64,000 bases of DNA from Nymphaea colorata (lineage: Eukaryota > Streptophyta > Magnoliopsida > Nymphaeales > Nymphaeaceae): assembly GCF_008831285.2 (NCBI RefSeq), contig NC_045150.1, positions 4,478,001 to 4,542,000 on the forward strand, read 5' to 3'. The notes beneath the pieces are model-generated. The model saw only the letters and a list, made by a program, of their open reading frames with translations, had not been told where the DNA came from and made no database searches. Position numbers and translations under genes: made by a program. Every line of letters begins with the position of its first letter. Position 1 is the first letter of the stretch. Below are positions 39,801-50,716 of the stretch, one piece after another.

Positions 39801-40970
39801 GGACATAGTTTTTTAGCTCAGTATATTGTTATAATATTATGTTCTCTCTGCCCCTATACTATGTATGTGCCATTGACCTATCTACTTAAGTTTAAAATTT
39901 GATGTAATGAGAGTTATATGTAGATGTAGCATGTTTTCTCTTATGGTTCTACTGATGTAAAGACATAACATAACTCTATTGCATGTTATTGGTTCCTTTT
40001 CTTGTTGGGCTGTTAATCGTTTTGTAGTTTTACCTAACATTGTTTTGTGCATCATATTTCTTACTTTATGGGTCAATTCTAAGTTCACCTATTCTAGAGG
40101 GAAGTCATCTGTTTGGTTTTCTATCATAGGGCTCATAGGGCTAGTATAATAGCTGCTGCAAGAAAAGGTGAACCATCTTAATGAAGCCATCTTAGCATAA
40201 ATCTTGGAGCTATCTTTGGCTTAGCATTTTATCTAGATTCATTTTTTTTTTTTAGACGAATTTATATGTAGCACTCACTTTAGAAGCATAGTGAAGGATC
40301 TAAGGTATCGGAATGTTAAGATCTGACTTTTTCTTTTCAAATGTTTTGGAGGTAAGTGAACAAAATGTCTAAGGCCTTATACGGGGACTGGCTATATATA
40401 CTGTTTGTACCTATGTATGACACAAGTATACCAAAAAAAAAAAAAAAAATCTTCTTTTTTGCTTATAGTCTATGTCACACACTCACAATATCCTAGCGAC
40501 CCGATACAGTACCAATACACTGCTGGGTATGGTCAAAATTGTACCAGGTTTGGTCAATTCCCAGAACTGTATCCATCCATTTTAAGACTCAGTCAAAATT
40601 TACAGTCATTTTGAGTTTGGATTTAGGGTTTTTTTTACTGTTACTGTGTATATACCATGGATACCATGCAAATACCATGGCTATGGATACTATTTAATAC
40701 TATAATAATGAAGGTTAATTGTATATTTAGTGTTGTAATAATGAAGGTTAACTACATATTTAATGTCATTATAATGAAAACTAGACAAAAAGAGGCATAA
40801 TAAAGGTGGGAGAGAGAGAGAGAGAGAACCCAATTACCGAACCTTACGCCGCAGTACGTAAAACTGTATTAATGAAGGGATGTAACGAAAAATTTCTGGA
40901 TCTTGATTTCTAAAAAATTAAGTATAGCTTAAGAATAGAATTTCCATCATAAAGTCTAAATAGTACACAG

Positions 40971-41045
<75 letters not shown>

Positions 41046-44000
41046 CACACATGTACCGCCGTACCCAAGCTTTTTGAAAATGCTCTGTATCCTCACCTAT
41101 ATGACATAGCTGATAATGAATTTGATTGTTTAGCTTAGCGTTGTCAAGTGGTATCGTATGATATGTATGTCGCTTTTTCATTTTACGATACGATATACAA
41201 CCCATGTCGCAAATAGGTGGTGTATCATAGATGTATGGTACAAATAGTTGGATACAGGTCAAATCTTTGATTGTTGCGTGGAATCAGCCATGCATAATAG
41301 GTCTGATATTTCATGAGTTTTACTAATCATATATAATTTGTAAGCATATATGTTGTTACTAATAGCTACTACACAATTAATGTGCCAAACAGATCTAAGC
41401 ACCGAAAAGGTATTGTAAGGTACACGTGATTTAAACTTAATATGAACATTATTGGCTATGTTGTTATGAATAAATGATTAAATTCTCTAATAAACCTTGT
41501 CTATAAATTTCTTTTTGGCAATATATGAATGACTATTTGCATTCTTTAAAAGATAGTAAATGGGTATCAAAACAAATAAGTTTTTGTTATGCATGACTTA
41601 TACTGCTAGGAGTCTTTTAATGGTCATAAAATGTTTTTCTTCATAGGCTCTTCTATAAAAAAAAAAACCTTGAAAACTCTAATTTCTTGAATGGAATCAG
41701 CGACAATTTTCTTTTTATTGATTTTTTCTGATATTTCCTATTTTTCATTTATTTTCTGTTTTTTGAATTAAAAATAAATTTTACAATATGTTTATGATAT
41801 GATGTAATACTTTATGATATGGCGTGCCTATTAGGTTGACTGATACAGGTTCTGATATGCTTTTTACAACATTGGTTTAGATAACCCATCTAAACTTCAA
41901 AATGGAAAAGAAAAGTATAGACATTGATTATGTTAGCTATGGTCCTTGTCCTTGTGGTTGAGTAGCAAGGAATGGTAGTGGGAATGACGATATACGACAA
42001 TCAATGAATCAAATACTCTGACCTGCCGTGCTGATGGGCAAACAGGGGCGTCTTTCTTTAGAGTGGTTCTTTAGAGTGGTACAACAACCTTCCATTGTGT
42101 GAGACAGCTAATCTTAACAATGCAAAACAGATAAAGGCATGAAGGGTCCAAATGCCCCTAAGTAGTATACACCGGATCAGATCTACAGTGAAATTCCAAA
42201 CAAACAAAATACCACGTCATAACAACCTCCCTCAATCTGATATGCCTCTGTGTCATGCTCGGCTTGCTTTTAAGGAAACAAAAATCTCCTTATGTGAACC
42301 CTTTACAGAACAAATTTGCAACTTGATTTGTCTGGCGTGTGCTGCTATGAATCCCATGCCTCTCTATTAGCCCCATTGTTTGATTCTTCAATTTGATCCA
42401 AACAAAAGAGTGTAACAATACAAAAATGCATTGTTCACAAAAATATATTCCACATTTACTTATCTAAAATCATAATTATTTGGGAGGCGGGGGGAGGGAT
42501 ATATGTTTGTGGTTTACATATTAAGCTGAAGATAAATTGGTCAGGAAATTTCTATACCACTATGTTGAGAGTTCTTGTCGTGAGGGGTTTATTAGAAAAT
42601 TAGTAGTGATCATAGGAGGCATTGTCAATAGTTTTATCTTATTTGGTGGACTTATTACGTAATTCTCTATGCCGAGCATCATCTTTATTAACTTGAGGTT
42701 AGGGCTAATCTAATTGATTTTTTTATTCTTTAAACTTGTTGCAACCTGGTATCAGAGAATGGCAAAATTGGGAAAAGATTTCATTATCTCAATAGATTTG
42801 CAGTAATCGGCTAGATTGGAATTCTAGAAAATTATTTGAACATATTTGACAGTAAAACCAAACTAAGTGTTAATTTCAAGAATAAAGGATTTATGAATAT
42901 AGAAAACTTTAGATCATATATAACTTTTCTAAGCTTGCATATAGAAGTAGATTGTCATTACATTCTTGACATGACACAAATTGGAGTTATGTCTTTCATT
43001 AATGTTTCTTCAAAAGATCAAGTAGCCGATGTGTTTACAAAGTGACTTCCAATTGCTAGATAAATAAAATGTTGTATCAAGTTGAACATGATTGACATCT
43101 ATGCGCCACAACTTAAGGGGTAGTGCTGAGAGTTATTATCTAAAGTGGTTTATTAGGCAACTAGTAGTGGTTGTAGGAGGTACTTTTTAATAATTTTATC
43201 TTACTTGGTGGACTTATTATGAAATTTTCTGTGTGGACCATAATTGTTATTAATGTGAGGTTAGGGCTAATTTAATTGTTTCTTTGTTCTCCTCCAAACC
43301 TGTTGCAAACACTAATTATCAGATGGACATTAAAGAGTTCTAATTTCACGCCTATTTTTTGGAGTTCACTTGGTAGTCTCGCATTTGCTATTTGGATAAT
43401 AGTTGCTTTCCCAAGGAATGACTTATTAGTTCCCTTTTTGTTTTTTTCTCTTCTTTTTTTTTCTCTGCCCACCACTAAACTCTACTCATGTCCTTTATTT
43501 TCCTAACCACCAATATACCTTGAGATTTAATTACTTGATAACTAGCAAATTTCTTTTGGAGTTAGGCTGAGAGAGATCCAAAACCTCTGCATCGTGCAGC
43601 AAGAGTGTTAATTAATGGCCAAATGGAAAATGGGGATTTCCCCCAGCAGGTATGTATTCCCATTGAATTTCACCATCATTTTATCTGTGAAGGCTTTGCT
43701 CATAAGTAGGGTTTCACATGAGCTGAATTGAGCTCGAGATGAGCTCAACTCAACTCAAAAAAATGTGAGCATGACCTTGGCCTGAACTCATAGAACATAC
43801 TCGAGCTTAACTTGACAATGCAATGTCGAGCTCGAGCTCGATTCACTTAACTCATTTGACTTGTTTATGTTAAGCATGTCTCATTTCTTTTAACTCGCTT
43901 AGTTGCTACTCATTTAACTATTCTGTCATTATATTTCAGCATCCATTATGTAGTTTAGCTGTCAAGTTCTTACAATTCGAACTCGACTAATTAACATTCC

Positions 44001-44376
44001 AAGCATACATTTGAACTTGAGCTCAACTTGTTTATAAGTGTGTCGATTTCAAGTTGTGTTCTGATGATTGAGCTAGAGTTGAGCTCGAGCTGGTTCGACT
44101 CATTGTGCAGCCCTACTTAAAAGCTTTCTCACATGAATATATATGGGTGATTGATTCTTAGTCTTCTTGGAAAATGAAATGGCATATTGCAATGGGATAT
44201 GCTTTTGTCTATGTATTCTCATCTATCTATCTATTCCTAATATGTCTTTTTATCATTGTTAGGAAATTATGGGTGTTACCAACAGATACTGCATGATCAG
44301 TTATTCTGCATACAGGAATGTATTCCCAATATGGGCCATGGGGGAGTATCGCAAACACATGCTTTCAGCCTTCTAA
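16879..44376 (+). CDS. OSC: Oxidosqualene cyclase (triterpene/sterol synthase), 18 exons
   Basis: Terpene cyclase (squalene/oxidosqualene cyclase family) that folds 2,3-oxidosqualene on the ER membrane and cyclises it to a triterpene or sterol scaffold. The exons join without frameshift or stop into 759 residues, the usual plant OSC length (about 755-765). The N-terminus (MWRLK..., [13 protein letters not shown]) is family-typical. QW-type repeats include DGHWPGD (exon 2), DGGWGFH (exon 4), DGSWYGYW (exons 14-15), GGWGES (15) and NGDFPQQ (17). The catalytic DCTAE motif is at residues 485-489. WCHCR at 257-261 is the cycloartenol/lanosterol-type form; beta-amyrin synthases have WCYCR. Aligned to Arabidopsis CAS1, Tyr410, His477 and Ile481 are replaced by Asn412, Tyr479 and Gly483, so cycloartenol is not the expected product. 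The start is the only ATG giving the conserved N-terminus; an A is at -3. No other pathway gene is visible nearby. Confidence 0.95.
17080..20138 (+). other. OSC intron 1 contents
   Basis: 3059 bp, no gene. (AT)n runs lie at 17122-17145, 17824-17856 and 18990-19026, and a GA run at 17333-17349. A patch at 18066-18150 has two related GGTTCGACCCC / GCTCGACCCC words resembling an RNA polymerase III B box, as in tRNA-derived SINEs; without a clear A box this is only suggestive. GGCCC-rich patches at 18330-18480 and 19340-19620 resemble decayed non-autonomous hAT material. Confidence 0.5.
20325..21657 (+). other. OSC intron 2 contents
   Basis: 1333 bp, no gene. Includes CA/TA microsatellites (20521-20550, 20603-20655) and a GA run (20757-20778). 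Two related ATACGGAA...GGATGCT[CT]CGGAT segments (20552-20600 and 20657-20700) suggest an internal tandem duplication flanked by the microsatellites. Confidence 0.6.
22108..24075 (+). other. OSC intron 4 contents
   Basis: 1968 bp. A pyrimidine-rich stretch lies at 23030-23150. No recognisable element or gene was seen. Short frames on either strand have no family resemblance. Confidence 0.5.
24161..27496 (+). other. OSC intron 5 contents
   Basis: 3336 bp, no gene. Contains a 46-bp tandem duplication (25685-25776), a TA/CA run (25777-25815) and a GA run (25977-25999). The layout of TA/CA run, ~170 bp and GA run resembles intron 2 at 20590-20780, so the two may be copies of one dispersed element. 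Several poly(A)-rich stretches lie at 27200-27400. Confidence 0.5.
25685..25776 (+). repeat. 46-bp tandem duplication in OSC intron 5
   Basis: Two identical 46-bp units (25685-25730 and 25731-25776), each beginning ATCCATTATATATCTAATAT, followed by a partial third. The identity implies a recent slippage event. Confidence 0.9.
27822..27965 (+). repeat. Compound microsatellite in OSC intron 6
   Basis: TA, CA, TA, GTAT and GT runs in succession. Open frames here on both strands are repeat artefacts. Confidence 0.9.
30146..32172 (+). other. OSC intron 7 contents, possible LTR-retroelement relic
   Basis: 2027 bp, no gene. On the - strand TGGTATCAAAG at about 30979-30990 resembles a tRNA-Met primer site. 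The stretch 30535-30590 (TTGTACATGGTTTTGAA) has a decayed counterpart in intron 6 at 29797-29830. This suggests fragments of old - strand LTR elements, too worn to classify. Confidence 0.35.
35145..35276 (+). repeat. 66-bp tandem duplication in OSC intron 12
   Basis: Two identical 66-bp units (35145-35210, 35211-35276), each starting TATAAACTGATAAGTAAGGG. The period is a multiple of three, so the - strand frame shows a 22-residue repeat; this is not a gene. Confidence 0.9.
36284..38857 (+). other. OSC intron 14 contents
   Basis: 2574 bp. A GT/TA compound microsatellite lies at 38060-38162. No gene or classifiable element was seen. Confidence 0.5.
40975..41052 (+). repeat. (AT)n(AC)n microsatellite in OSC intron 16
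   Basis: About 30 AT units followed by about 8 AC units. A perfect AT tract of this length can form a cruciform, which may matter for assembly and copy-number stability. Confidence 0.95.
42563..42745 (+). repeat. 5' LTR of the intron 16 copia element
   Basis: Starts TGTTGAGAGTT and ends TTGCAAC next to the primer site. Shares GGTGGACTTATTA and GAGGTTAGGGCTAAT with the 3' copy. Confidence 0.8.
43124..43309 (+). repeat. 3' LTR of the intron 16 copia element
   Basis: Starts TGCTGAGAGTT directly after the polypurine tract and ends TTGCAAA before the CACTA target duplication. Confidence 0.8.
43707..44115 (+). mobile_element. hAT-like MITE in OSC intron 17
   Basis: A 409-bp non-coding element with terminal inverted repeats of about 14 bp (TAGGGTTTCACATGAG at 43707; the right end reads TAGGGCTGCACAATGAG on the - strand). 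The interior is rich in GAGCTCGAG words. The flanking octamers CTCATAAG (43699-43706) and CTTAAAAG (44116-44123) match at 6 of 8 positions, consistent with a decayed 8-bp hAT target duplication. It makes up two thirds of intron 17 and its right end is about 150 bp from the exon 18 acceptor. Confidence 0.75.
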
Positions 44377-44536
44377 AAATCATTTCTATTATAGCTTCTT
44401 GTTGAGTAATACTCTGAGTCGGGATCCATGTTTCCACCTTCACACAGTTGTATTGTGAAAGCTATGTAATAAGCAAATCTGTAATAAGGTGTAGACAATT
44501 CTACTAGATGGACGGAATTCTATAATATTTTGAGAC

Positions 44537-44542
44537 AATAAA
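44537..44542 (+). terminator. OSC: Candidate polyadenylation signal of OSC
   Basis: AATAAA lies 161 bp after the stop codon, preceded by weaker AATAAG words near 44467 and 44482. The gypsy remnant starts about 330 bp further on. Confidence 0.5.
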
Positions 44543-44869
44543 AAGTCTGCAAAGGGTATTTCACAATTTTTCCTAATAATAATGGATTATGACAAAGATT
44601 ATTTTCGCCCTACCTGTGAAATGCAAATCATATAGAACAGTATGTCACCATCATTTTGATCCACTTTTAACATTTTCCTGCCTTAGTTTGGAATATATGT
44701 CTCGTTGTCTTTATAAGTACCTCACTATTTGCTCCTTCAAGTTTGTGTATTCTGGTGGAACACCCTAATTCTGTCACTAACCCATGTTTATTTAGGTGAA
44801 ATACAAAAAGGGGATTGTCTCACTCCTTTTACCTTTTTTTTTAGATACTTGGTTTTGAATTCACTCTCT

Positions 44870-46970
44870 ATGCATAGTTGGATTTAGCAAGTTTCCATTT
44901 TTACCAATTTGAGCTCCTACCTTGTTTGGTTCAATGCATGTTTTCAGATCCTTTCTTTCTAAAGCTCCATCTCTTCTACATCTCCATCATATTGTTTTTC
45001 TCCTCTTTTTACTGCTTGAACTATCTTTTGCAAATTCTCATCAAGGGCTTGTGGTTCCTTTATTCGTTCATAAAGAATATGTTGAAATTTTACTTGTGTA
45101 GATAAGATTCCCATGCTAGTTATTCTAGATCCATCCCTAAAGCTCGCATCTCCAAAAGGAGTGAAAGTCGTGTTGCCTTTATACAAGCAATAATACACGA
45201 ATTCATCCTACTCAGTGCATCTGCTACCTTGTTAACCTTACTTGGGTGATAATTAATAGTGCAATCATAATCTTAAATTACTTCTAACCCCCTTCTCTAT
45301 CTCATGTTCAACTCCTTCTCACTAAGTAAATACTTTAAACTTTTATAATCAGTTATATCTGGCACTTTTCACCATACAAGTGATGTTTCCAAATCTTCAA
45401 AGTGAAGACCACAACTGCCAATTCTAAATCATGTATAGGATATTTTTCTTTATGCCTTTTTAGTTGTCGGGATGCATAAGCAATCACCTTATCATTACGC
45501 ATTAAAGCACAAATAACCCCTTATGAGAAGCATCATTGTACATGACAAACCCAATTCCTTCTTCAGGCAAAGCAAGTACTAGGGCAGATGCATGTTTTTG
45601 TTTCAGTTTTTCAAAACTTATCTCACAAGCCAAATCCCACTCCAACTTTACATTCTTTCTGGTCAACCCAATTAAAGGAGAGGCAATAACAAAAAAATCT
45701 TTTATAACCTTCTATAATATCCAGCTAAACCCAAGAAGGTACGAATTTTTGTAGGAGAATTAGGTCTCTCCCAATTAAGAACTTCCCCCACCTTCAATGG
45801 ATAAACACTGATGCCTTCACCTGAATAACATGCCCCAAAACAGTAACCTTATCCAACCAAAATATACACTTGCTAAACTTAGCATATAACTTATTTGCTC
45901 TTGGCAATGATAAGGTAATCCTTAGATGGTTTTAATGTTCGTCCTTACTTCTTGAATAGATGATAATATCATCTTCGAAAACAATTGTGAATTGATCTAG
46001 ATAGGGTTTAAATACCCTATTTATCAAGTCCCTAAAGGCTGCAAAGGCATACAAGATTCATAATGCCCATAACAAGTCTGAATGGTAGTCTTAGGCACGT
46101 CTGACTCTTCAATATTCATAAGATGGTACCAGATCTCAAATCAATTTGGAAAACACACAAGCACCCTTAAGTTTTGAAAGACAGCTTCAACATCGTTTGT
46201 AATATAAAATCTGGCTTCCTTTCTTTTACAATCTACCATGGCATGATACTTAGCTAAATGACTCATGCCTAGAAACATTTCAAATTCTTGAATTTGCATG
46301 GGTATCAAGTCTGCCATGGTATGAAATCCACCCCATGAAAGGGTACAACTATAATATACTATTTTGAACTCTACTGTGTCTCCAAATGTTGTAGATACTG
46401 CTAAATGTGGATACAAAACACTATTGTTGTTTTAAGGATGTGGCAGCATTAAATGATACAAAAAAATAGTTGGGTACATGATCAATGAGCACATAAACCT
46501 CCCTACTAAAAAGAAAACATTTACCTGAAATCAGGTCGGGAGATGCCACAATTTCATGAACTGACATAGTCAAAATTCACCCTCATCGAGTTGCGCCTCC
46601 TCGTCCTCGATTAGGTTGTTTTGAACTGGATGGTCTACTTGGACCTACAGTAGTTGCACTCCCAACTCATGTAGACTAAGCCCTCACCATGCATTTCTGA
46701 AGTGAAGGACAATCTCTTCTAATGTGCCCTATCTATGCACATCATAACAACCTTGGAACCCTTGCTGACGTTCCCCTGGATGTCTACACCCACATGTTTA
46801 ACAGGGCTCTATGGATCATGATGACCCTGAAGTCGATCCTATCCCTAAAGTAGTGTGATGGCCTCCCATGTTCATAGAATAGTTACTTCTCCTCTGACTA
46901 GTTGATGCAGAACCACCATTGGCGCTGATATGGCAACTCTGATTGTGTGTATGACTAGTTCTACTGCTTG
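44870..46970 (-). pseudogene. Ty3/gypsy pol, decayed
   Basis: Read leftwards with many stops and frameshifts. In order: gag zinc-finger relics (46830-46720, with GHIRRDCP), the protease-to-RT spacer (46416-46141, motifs FEMFLGMSHL and DCKRKEARF), RT remnants (46130-45760, ending LAGYYRRF), then RNase H (about 45700-45170) with [11 protein letters not shown]-like, LKYLLS and VADALSR motifs. It breaks off near 44870 before integrase, about 490 bp beyond the OSC stop codon. The domain order is gypsy (RT before integrase). Confidence 0.85.
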
Positions 46971-46977
46971 ATACTAG

Positions 46978-46980
<3 letters not shown>

Positions 46981-47043
<63 letters not shown>

Positions 47044-47067
47044 TTGGTCTGGTTTCCACCAATTTCT

Positions 47068-47154
<87 letters not shown>

Positions 47155-47159
47155 ACAAG
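46981..47159. repeat. CT/TA/GA microsatellite block with TTGGTCTGG module
   Basis: A CT run, a TA run and a GA run, then a 24-bp module ATTGGTCTGGTTTCCACC..., then about 40 TA units. The module recurs three times at 50449-50630. It is internally palindromic (TTGG...CCAA). Confidence 0.85.
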
Positions 47160-47162
47160 TAG

Positions 47163-47933
47163 CTACCAGATTCTAATATGTTAGACCTTGATGTGAATCA
47201 TCTCAACTATTCCAAGGAAATTAAGCACTGGAGATTAGGTTGCAAATACAAAAGGCAGATGTTTTTGTTCAAGATTCTGAAATACTCCTAAAAGGAGACA
47301 ATGGCATTTAAGGATTGAATCAATCTCGGGGGCCAAGTTGTGATTGGTCGTTATAAGACTTCATAGAGCAGAGTCAAAAGCATCCTAGCAGCACCACAAT
47401 TTTCAGGACAGCCTAGGCTTATGCCACCTAGAGAATAAAGAACGAGTACCAAAGAAAAAATGAATTAATAAATGACTTCTACCCTAGAAAACTATTCTTT
47501 GAATGGCATCTAAATCTGAGATTACACAGCCTATATATTAATCGCATTCCCTCAAGATGAGGCGGAAATAATTCCACTAGCTCATCTAGACAAGTCTAAA
47601 GTAGTCTTAATAAGAGAAAAAGATGTGCTAAAACTCTGTATAGGTCCACACAATAGAAAATGTTATCAAGATGGATAACATTGACAGCGCCAGAAAGCAG
47701 TCGTACTAGCCACGCCAGAATGAATCTTGGTCACAATTTTTGTTAATCAATATACAGTTCAATTCCAAAAAGTAGCATCACAGTTCATTAGATGTTGAAG
47801 GAGTTTATAAAATTGACGTTCAGCTTCTGAGTCACCATTTCGCATTCAGCATTCATCCCACAGTGACCCGAAAGTGTCAATTTAATATTAAGGTATAACA
47901 TTTCAACAACAGAAAATAAATTAAACAAACTTA
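47163..47933 (+). repeat. Inverted repeat E, left arm (inside gypsy gag)
   Basis: About 770 bp matching the reverse complement of 49603-50372 closely, with scattered substitutions. No coding frame is shared. The inner end is TTAAACAAACTTA at 47921-47933; the outer end runs into TA repeats. It splits the gypsy gag, so this arm arrived after the gypsy element. Confidence 0.85.
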
Positions 47934-48488
47934 ACATTGTTCAAATTGCTTACATATTTTTGCTTACATTGTTCAATCATTGTTCAAATTGCTTACATAT
48001 TTTTGCCTTGCCCAAGGTCACTCCAGTAAGATAATTTAACATTCTAGTAAATTTTCCTTCATACTCATCAACTGAGGTAATACCCTGCTTGAGCTAAAAA
48101 AATTCTTCAATCTAGTTCTTTAGACAAGTAGTTGGGTAATACTTTTCTTCAAATTTGCACAAAAAGTAAGCCCACGTTATTGCATTCTAATTCAGGAACT
48201 TATCACATACAAGATCCCACCAAGCCTCTGCTGCATCCTGCAACAGAAACACGGTGCATTCAAGCTTATCTTCATCTGATGTAACCATGATTCTGTTGTT
48301 GTTAGATCTTGCACACCAGTGAATGGCTTTGCACCCAACTTACGAGCGTGTTCTGAATTCCTCTGATTTGCTGCCTTGATTTCTACAGGTTGTTCTAGAT
48401 GAGCTCATTGAGGCATTCTCACAGAATGGCTAGCTTGTGGTGCCTTAACTCCATGGCCACGACCATGACCTCTATTACGAGGTGACAT
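47934..48488 (-). pseudogene. Ty3/gypsy gag N-terminal part, decayed
   Basis: The likely start is an ATG at 48486-48488 followed by a basic MSPRNRGHGRGHG-type N-terminus. A retroviral gag core follows (AEAWWDLV near 48200, EYEGKFTRMLNYL near 48050), with several stops. It is separated from its zinc finger and pol (46970 and below) by the left arm of inverted repeat E, which therefore inserted into gag. A 44-bp direct duplication (47937-48004) lies at the break. Confidence 0.75.
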
Positions 48489-49602
48489 CTTCCTATAAAT
48501 AAAGCCATTCATTATGAGTTGCTGTCATAATGATAAGTTCAACTATTTGCATGCATAACTCCCATAAACTAGTCTCATTTCATAACAAGCAAATAATTAA
48601 TTATATCATAACTAGACACATAAAATACCATTGTGCTAACAATCTATTGCATACTAAAACATAACCCTCAATGCTATGGCAGTTTAAACAAACAAGCACA
48701 CATGCTTTAAAAAAATTATAGTAAAATCTGCTCACTGAACAACAAAACACTATTTAGTAGTTAGTACGTTCTTTGGCCATGTCTTTGGTGCATTTTTGTA
48801 ATCCATCCACCTAAACAAATAGACAATAAATGCAATTAGCATACTTCGTGAAGGATATTAGCCTGTTTTTCTTCCACGACCAGCAGTCTCACCAATCATA
48901 ATCTGTCAAACATGCTGTCCAAACAAGAATAACACATACACGACTTGGAAAACCCCCTTCTTCTCCTCAATTTAACCTTAATTTGAACAAGCTTCTAGTC
49001 TAAAACGAAATTTTTGAAAGGATTATAGAAACTAAAATTTGGATTACCTTACCTTCTTTACCATTCTTCTCTTCCTCTATTTCTCAATCTCTCGTCTGCC
49101 CCCCTTTCTCCCTCGTCTCTTCTCTCGTTCTCCCTCTCTATCTCTTCACCTCTGACACTCTTGCTTTCTCATTCTTTCCCTGCCTCGCTTTCTTGTTCTC
49201 TCAAACTCATTCTTTGAAAAGAGATGCTAATCTTACTCAGTTACTTGAATTTCTTCAAAAAAAAATTGTTGATCATAGACATGAAAGGGTGACGAACTGT
49301 TTTAGATTCTTCCTCAGTTTGATGTTTTTTCTAGATGTTAGCCTTTAAATCGTGGATATGTTTTTGCAATAAATTATCAGGCACTTGACTTCTTTAAATT
49401 TTGTGGTACCACCAAACTTTATTTCCTCTTTTTTGTGGAATCTCTCAAGGTAAGCTTGGTTTCGCCTCCTCAAATCCATTTGTTTGATAAGAAAAATAAT
49501 ATATGTTTTTTGGTAATATTTTGCATCATATTTTTTATCGATTGATAATGCTTGTGATTATGTTTTGTTGAAATGTAATGTTTCATTTCTCATAGAAAAA
49601 AA
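48489..49602. other. Unassigned interval between gypsy gag and right arm E
   Basis: No gene. It should hold the gypsy 5' untranslated region and perhaps LTR, but I could not find a convincing primer site or LTR boundary. Pyrimidine-rich at 49060-49210. Confidence 0.4.
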
Positions 49603-50367
49603 TAAGTTTGTTTAATTTATTTTCTGTTGTTGAAATGTTATACCTTAATATTAAATTGACACTTTCGGGTCACTGTGGGATGAATACTGAATGCCAAATG
49701 GTGACTCAGAAGCTGAACGTCAATTTTATAAACTCCTTCAACATCTAATGAACTGTGATGCTACTTTTTGGAATTGAACTGTATATTGATTAACAAAAAC
49801 TGTGAACAAGATTCATTCTGGCGTGGCTATTACGACTGCTTTCTCGCGCTGTCAATGTTATCCATCTTGATAACATTTTCTATTGTGTGGACCTATACAG
49901 AGTTTTAGCACATCTTTTTCTCTTATTAAGACTACTTTAGACTTGTCTAGATGAGCTAGTGGAATTATTTCCGCCTCATCTTGAGGGAATGCGATTACTA
50001 TATAGGCTGTGTAATGTCAGATTTAGATGCCATTCAAAGAATAGTTTTCTAGGGTAGAAGTCATTAATTAATTCATTTTTTCTTTGGCACTCGTTCTTTA
50101 TTCTCTAGGTGGCATAGGCCTAGGCTGTCCTGAAAATTGTGGTGCTGCTAGGATGCTTTTGACTCTGCTCTATGAAGTCTTATAACGAGCAATCACAACT
50201 TGGCCCCCGAGATTGATTCAATCCTTAAATGCCATTGTTCCCTTTTAGGAGTATTTCAGAATGTTGAACAAAAACGTCTGCCTTTATATTTGCAACCTAA
50301 TCTCCAGTGCTTAATTTCCATGGAATAGTTGAGATGATTCACATCAAGGTCTAACATATTAGAATCT

Positions 50368-50372
<5 letters not shown>
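49603..50372 (-). repeat. Inverted repeat E, right arm
   Basis: Reverse complement partner of 47163-47933. The loop between the arms is about 1.67 kb and contains the gypsy gag start. Confidence 0.85.
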
Positions 50373-50450
<78 letters not shown>

Positions 50451-50535
50451 TGGTCTGGTTTCCACCAATTTCTCCTCATCTCTCTCCATATATATATGGA
50501 GAGAGATAGAAAGAAATTGGTGGAAACCAGAACAA

Positions 50536-50594
<59 letters not shown>

Positions 50595-50643
50595 GTTGGT
50601 CTGGTTTCCACCAATTTCTCTCTATCTCTCTCCGTATATATAT

Positions 50644-50712
<69 letters not shown>
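50373..50712. repeat. Complex TA/GA/CT microsatellite with three TTGGTCTGG modules
   Basis: About 28 TA units and a GA run, then the ATTGGTCTGGTTTCC module (50449, +), an inverted copy (about 50513-50540, -) and another direct copy (about 50595, +), each separated by CT or GA runs, ending in long TA tracts to 50710. The module pairs can fold into hairpins. All open frames across it are artefacts. Confidence 0.9.

Positions 50713-50716
<4 letters not shown>

Larger units (their letters stand above)
42563..43309 (+). mobile_element. Internally deleted Ty1/copia element in OSC intron 16
   Basis: A 747-bp element with both LTRs: 42563 to about 42745 (5') and 43124-43309 (3'), about 78% alike by eye. 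A primer binding site TGGTATCAGAG (42747-42757) follows the 5' LTR. A purine tract ending AAGGGGTAG (43115-43123) precedes the 3' LTR. CACTA flanks it on both sides (42558-42562 and 43310-43314) as a 5-bp target duplication. The only coding remnant is the end of copia RNase H (about 42940-43045: [17 protein letters not shown]). Gag, protease, integrase and RT are gone. The diverged LTRs indicate an old insertion. Confidence 0.85.
16879..44376 (+). other. OSC: Exon map of the OSC gene
   Basis: Exons: 16879-17079, 20139-20324, 21658-21747, 21910-22107, 24076-24160, 27497-27663, 29957-30145, 32173-32286, 32390-32512, 32610-32732, 32808-32906, 34330-34386, 36001-36047, 36140-36283, 38858-39035, 39596-39676, 43566-43649, 44263-44376 (stop included). 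The sum is 2280 nt. Boundaries were set by conserved protein sequence plus splice sites. Every acceptor is AG and 15 donors are GT. Introns 3 and 11 use GC donors (CAG|GCAAG). Intron lengths run from 75 bp (intron 10) to 3889 bp (intron 16). Codons are split only at junctions 5/6, 13/14 and 14/15. Confidence 0.92.

Noticed and set aside
16879-44376. OSC as a pseudogene because of its 27-kb span and intronic transposons
   Set aside because: All 18 exons join in frame with usable splice sites and full family length; the insertions are confined to introns.
16879-44376. A biosynthetic gene cluster around the OSC
   Set aside because: No cytochrome P450, glycosyltransferase, acyltransferase or second OSC is visible in the window; only repeats and viral DNA flank it.
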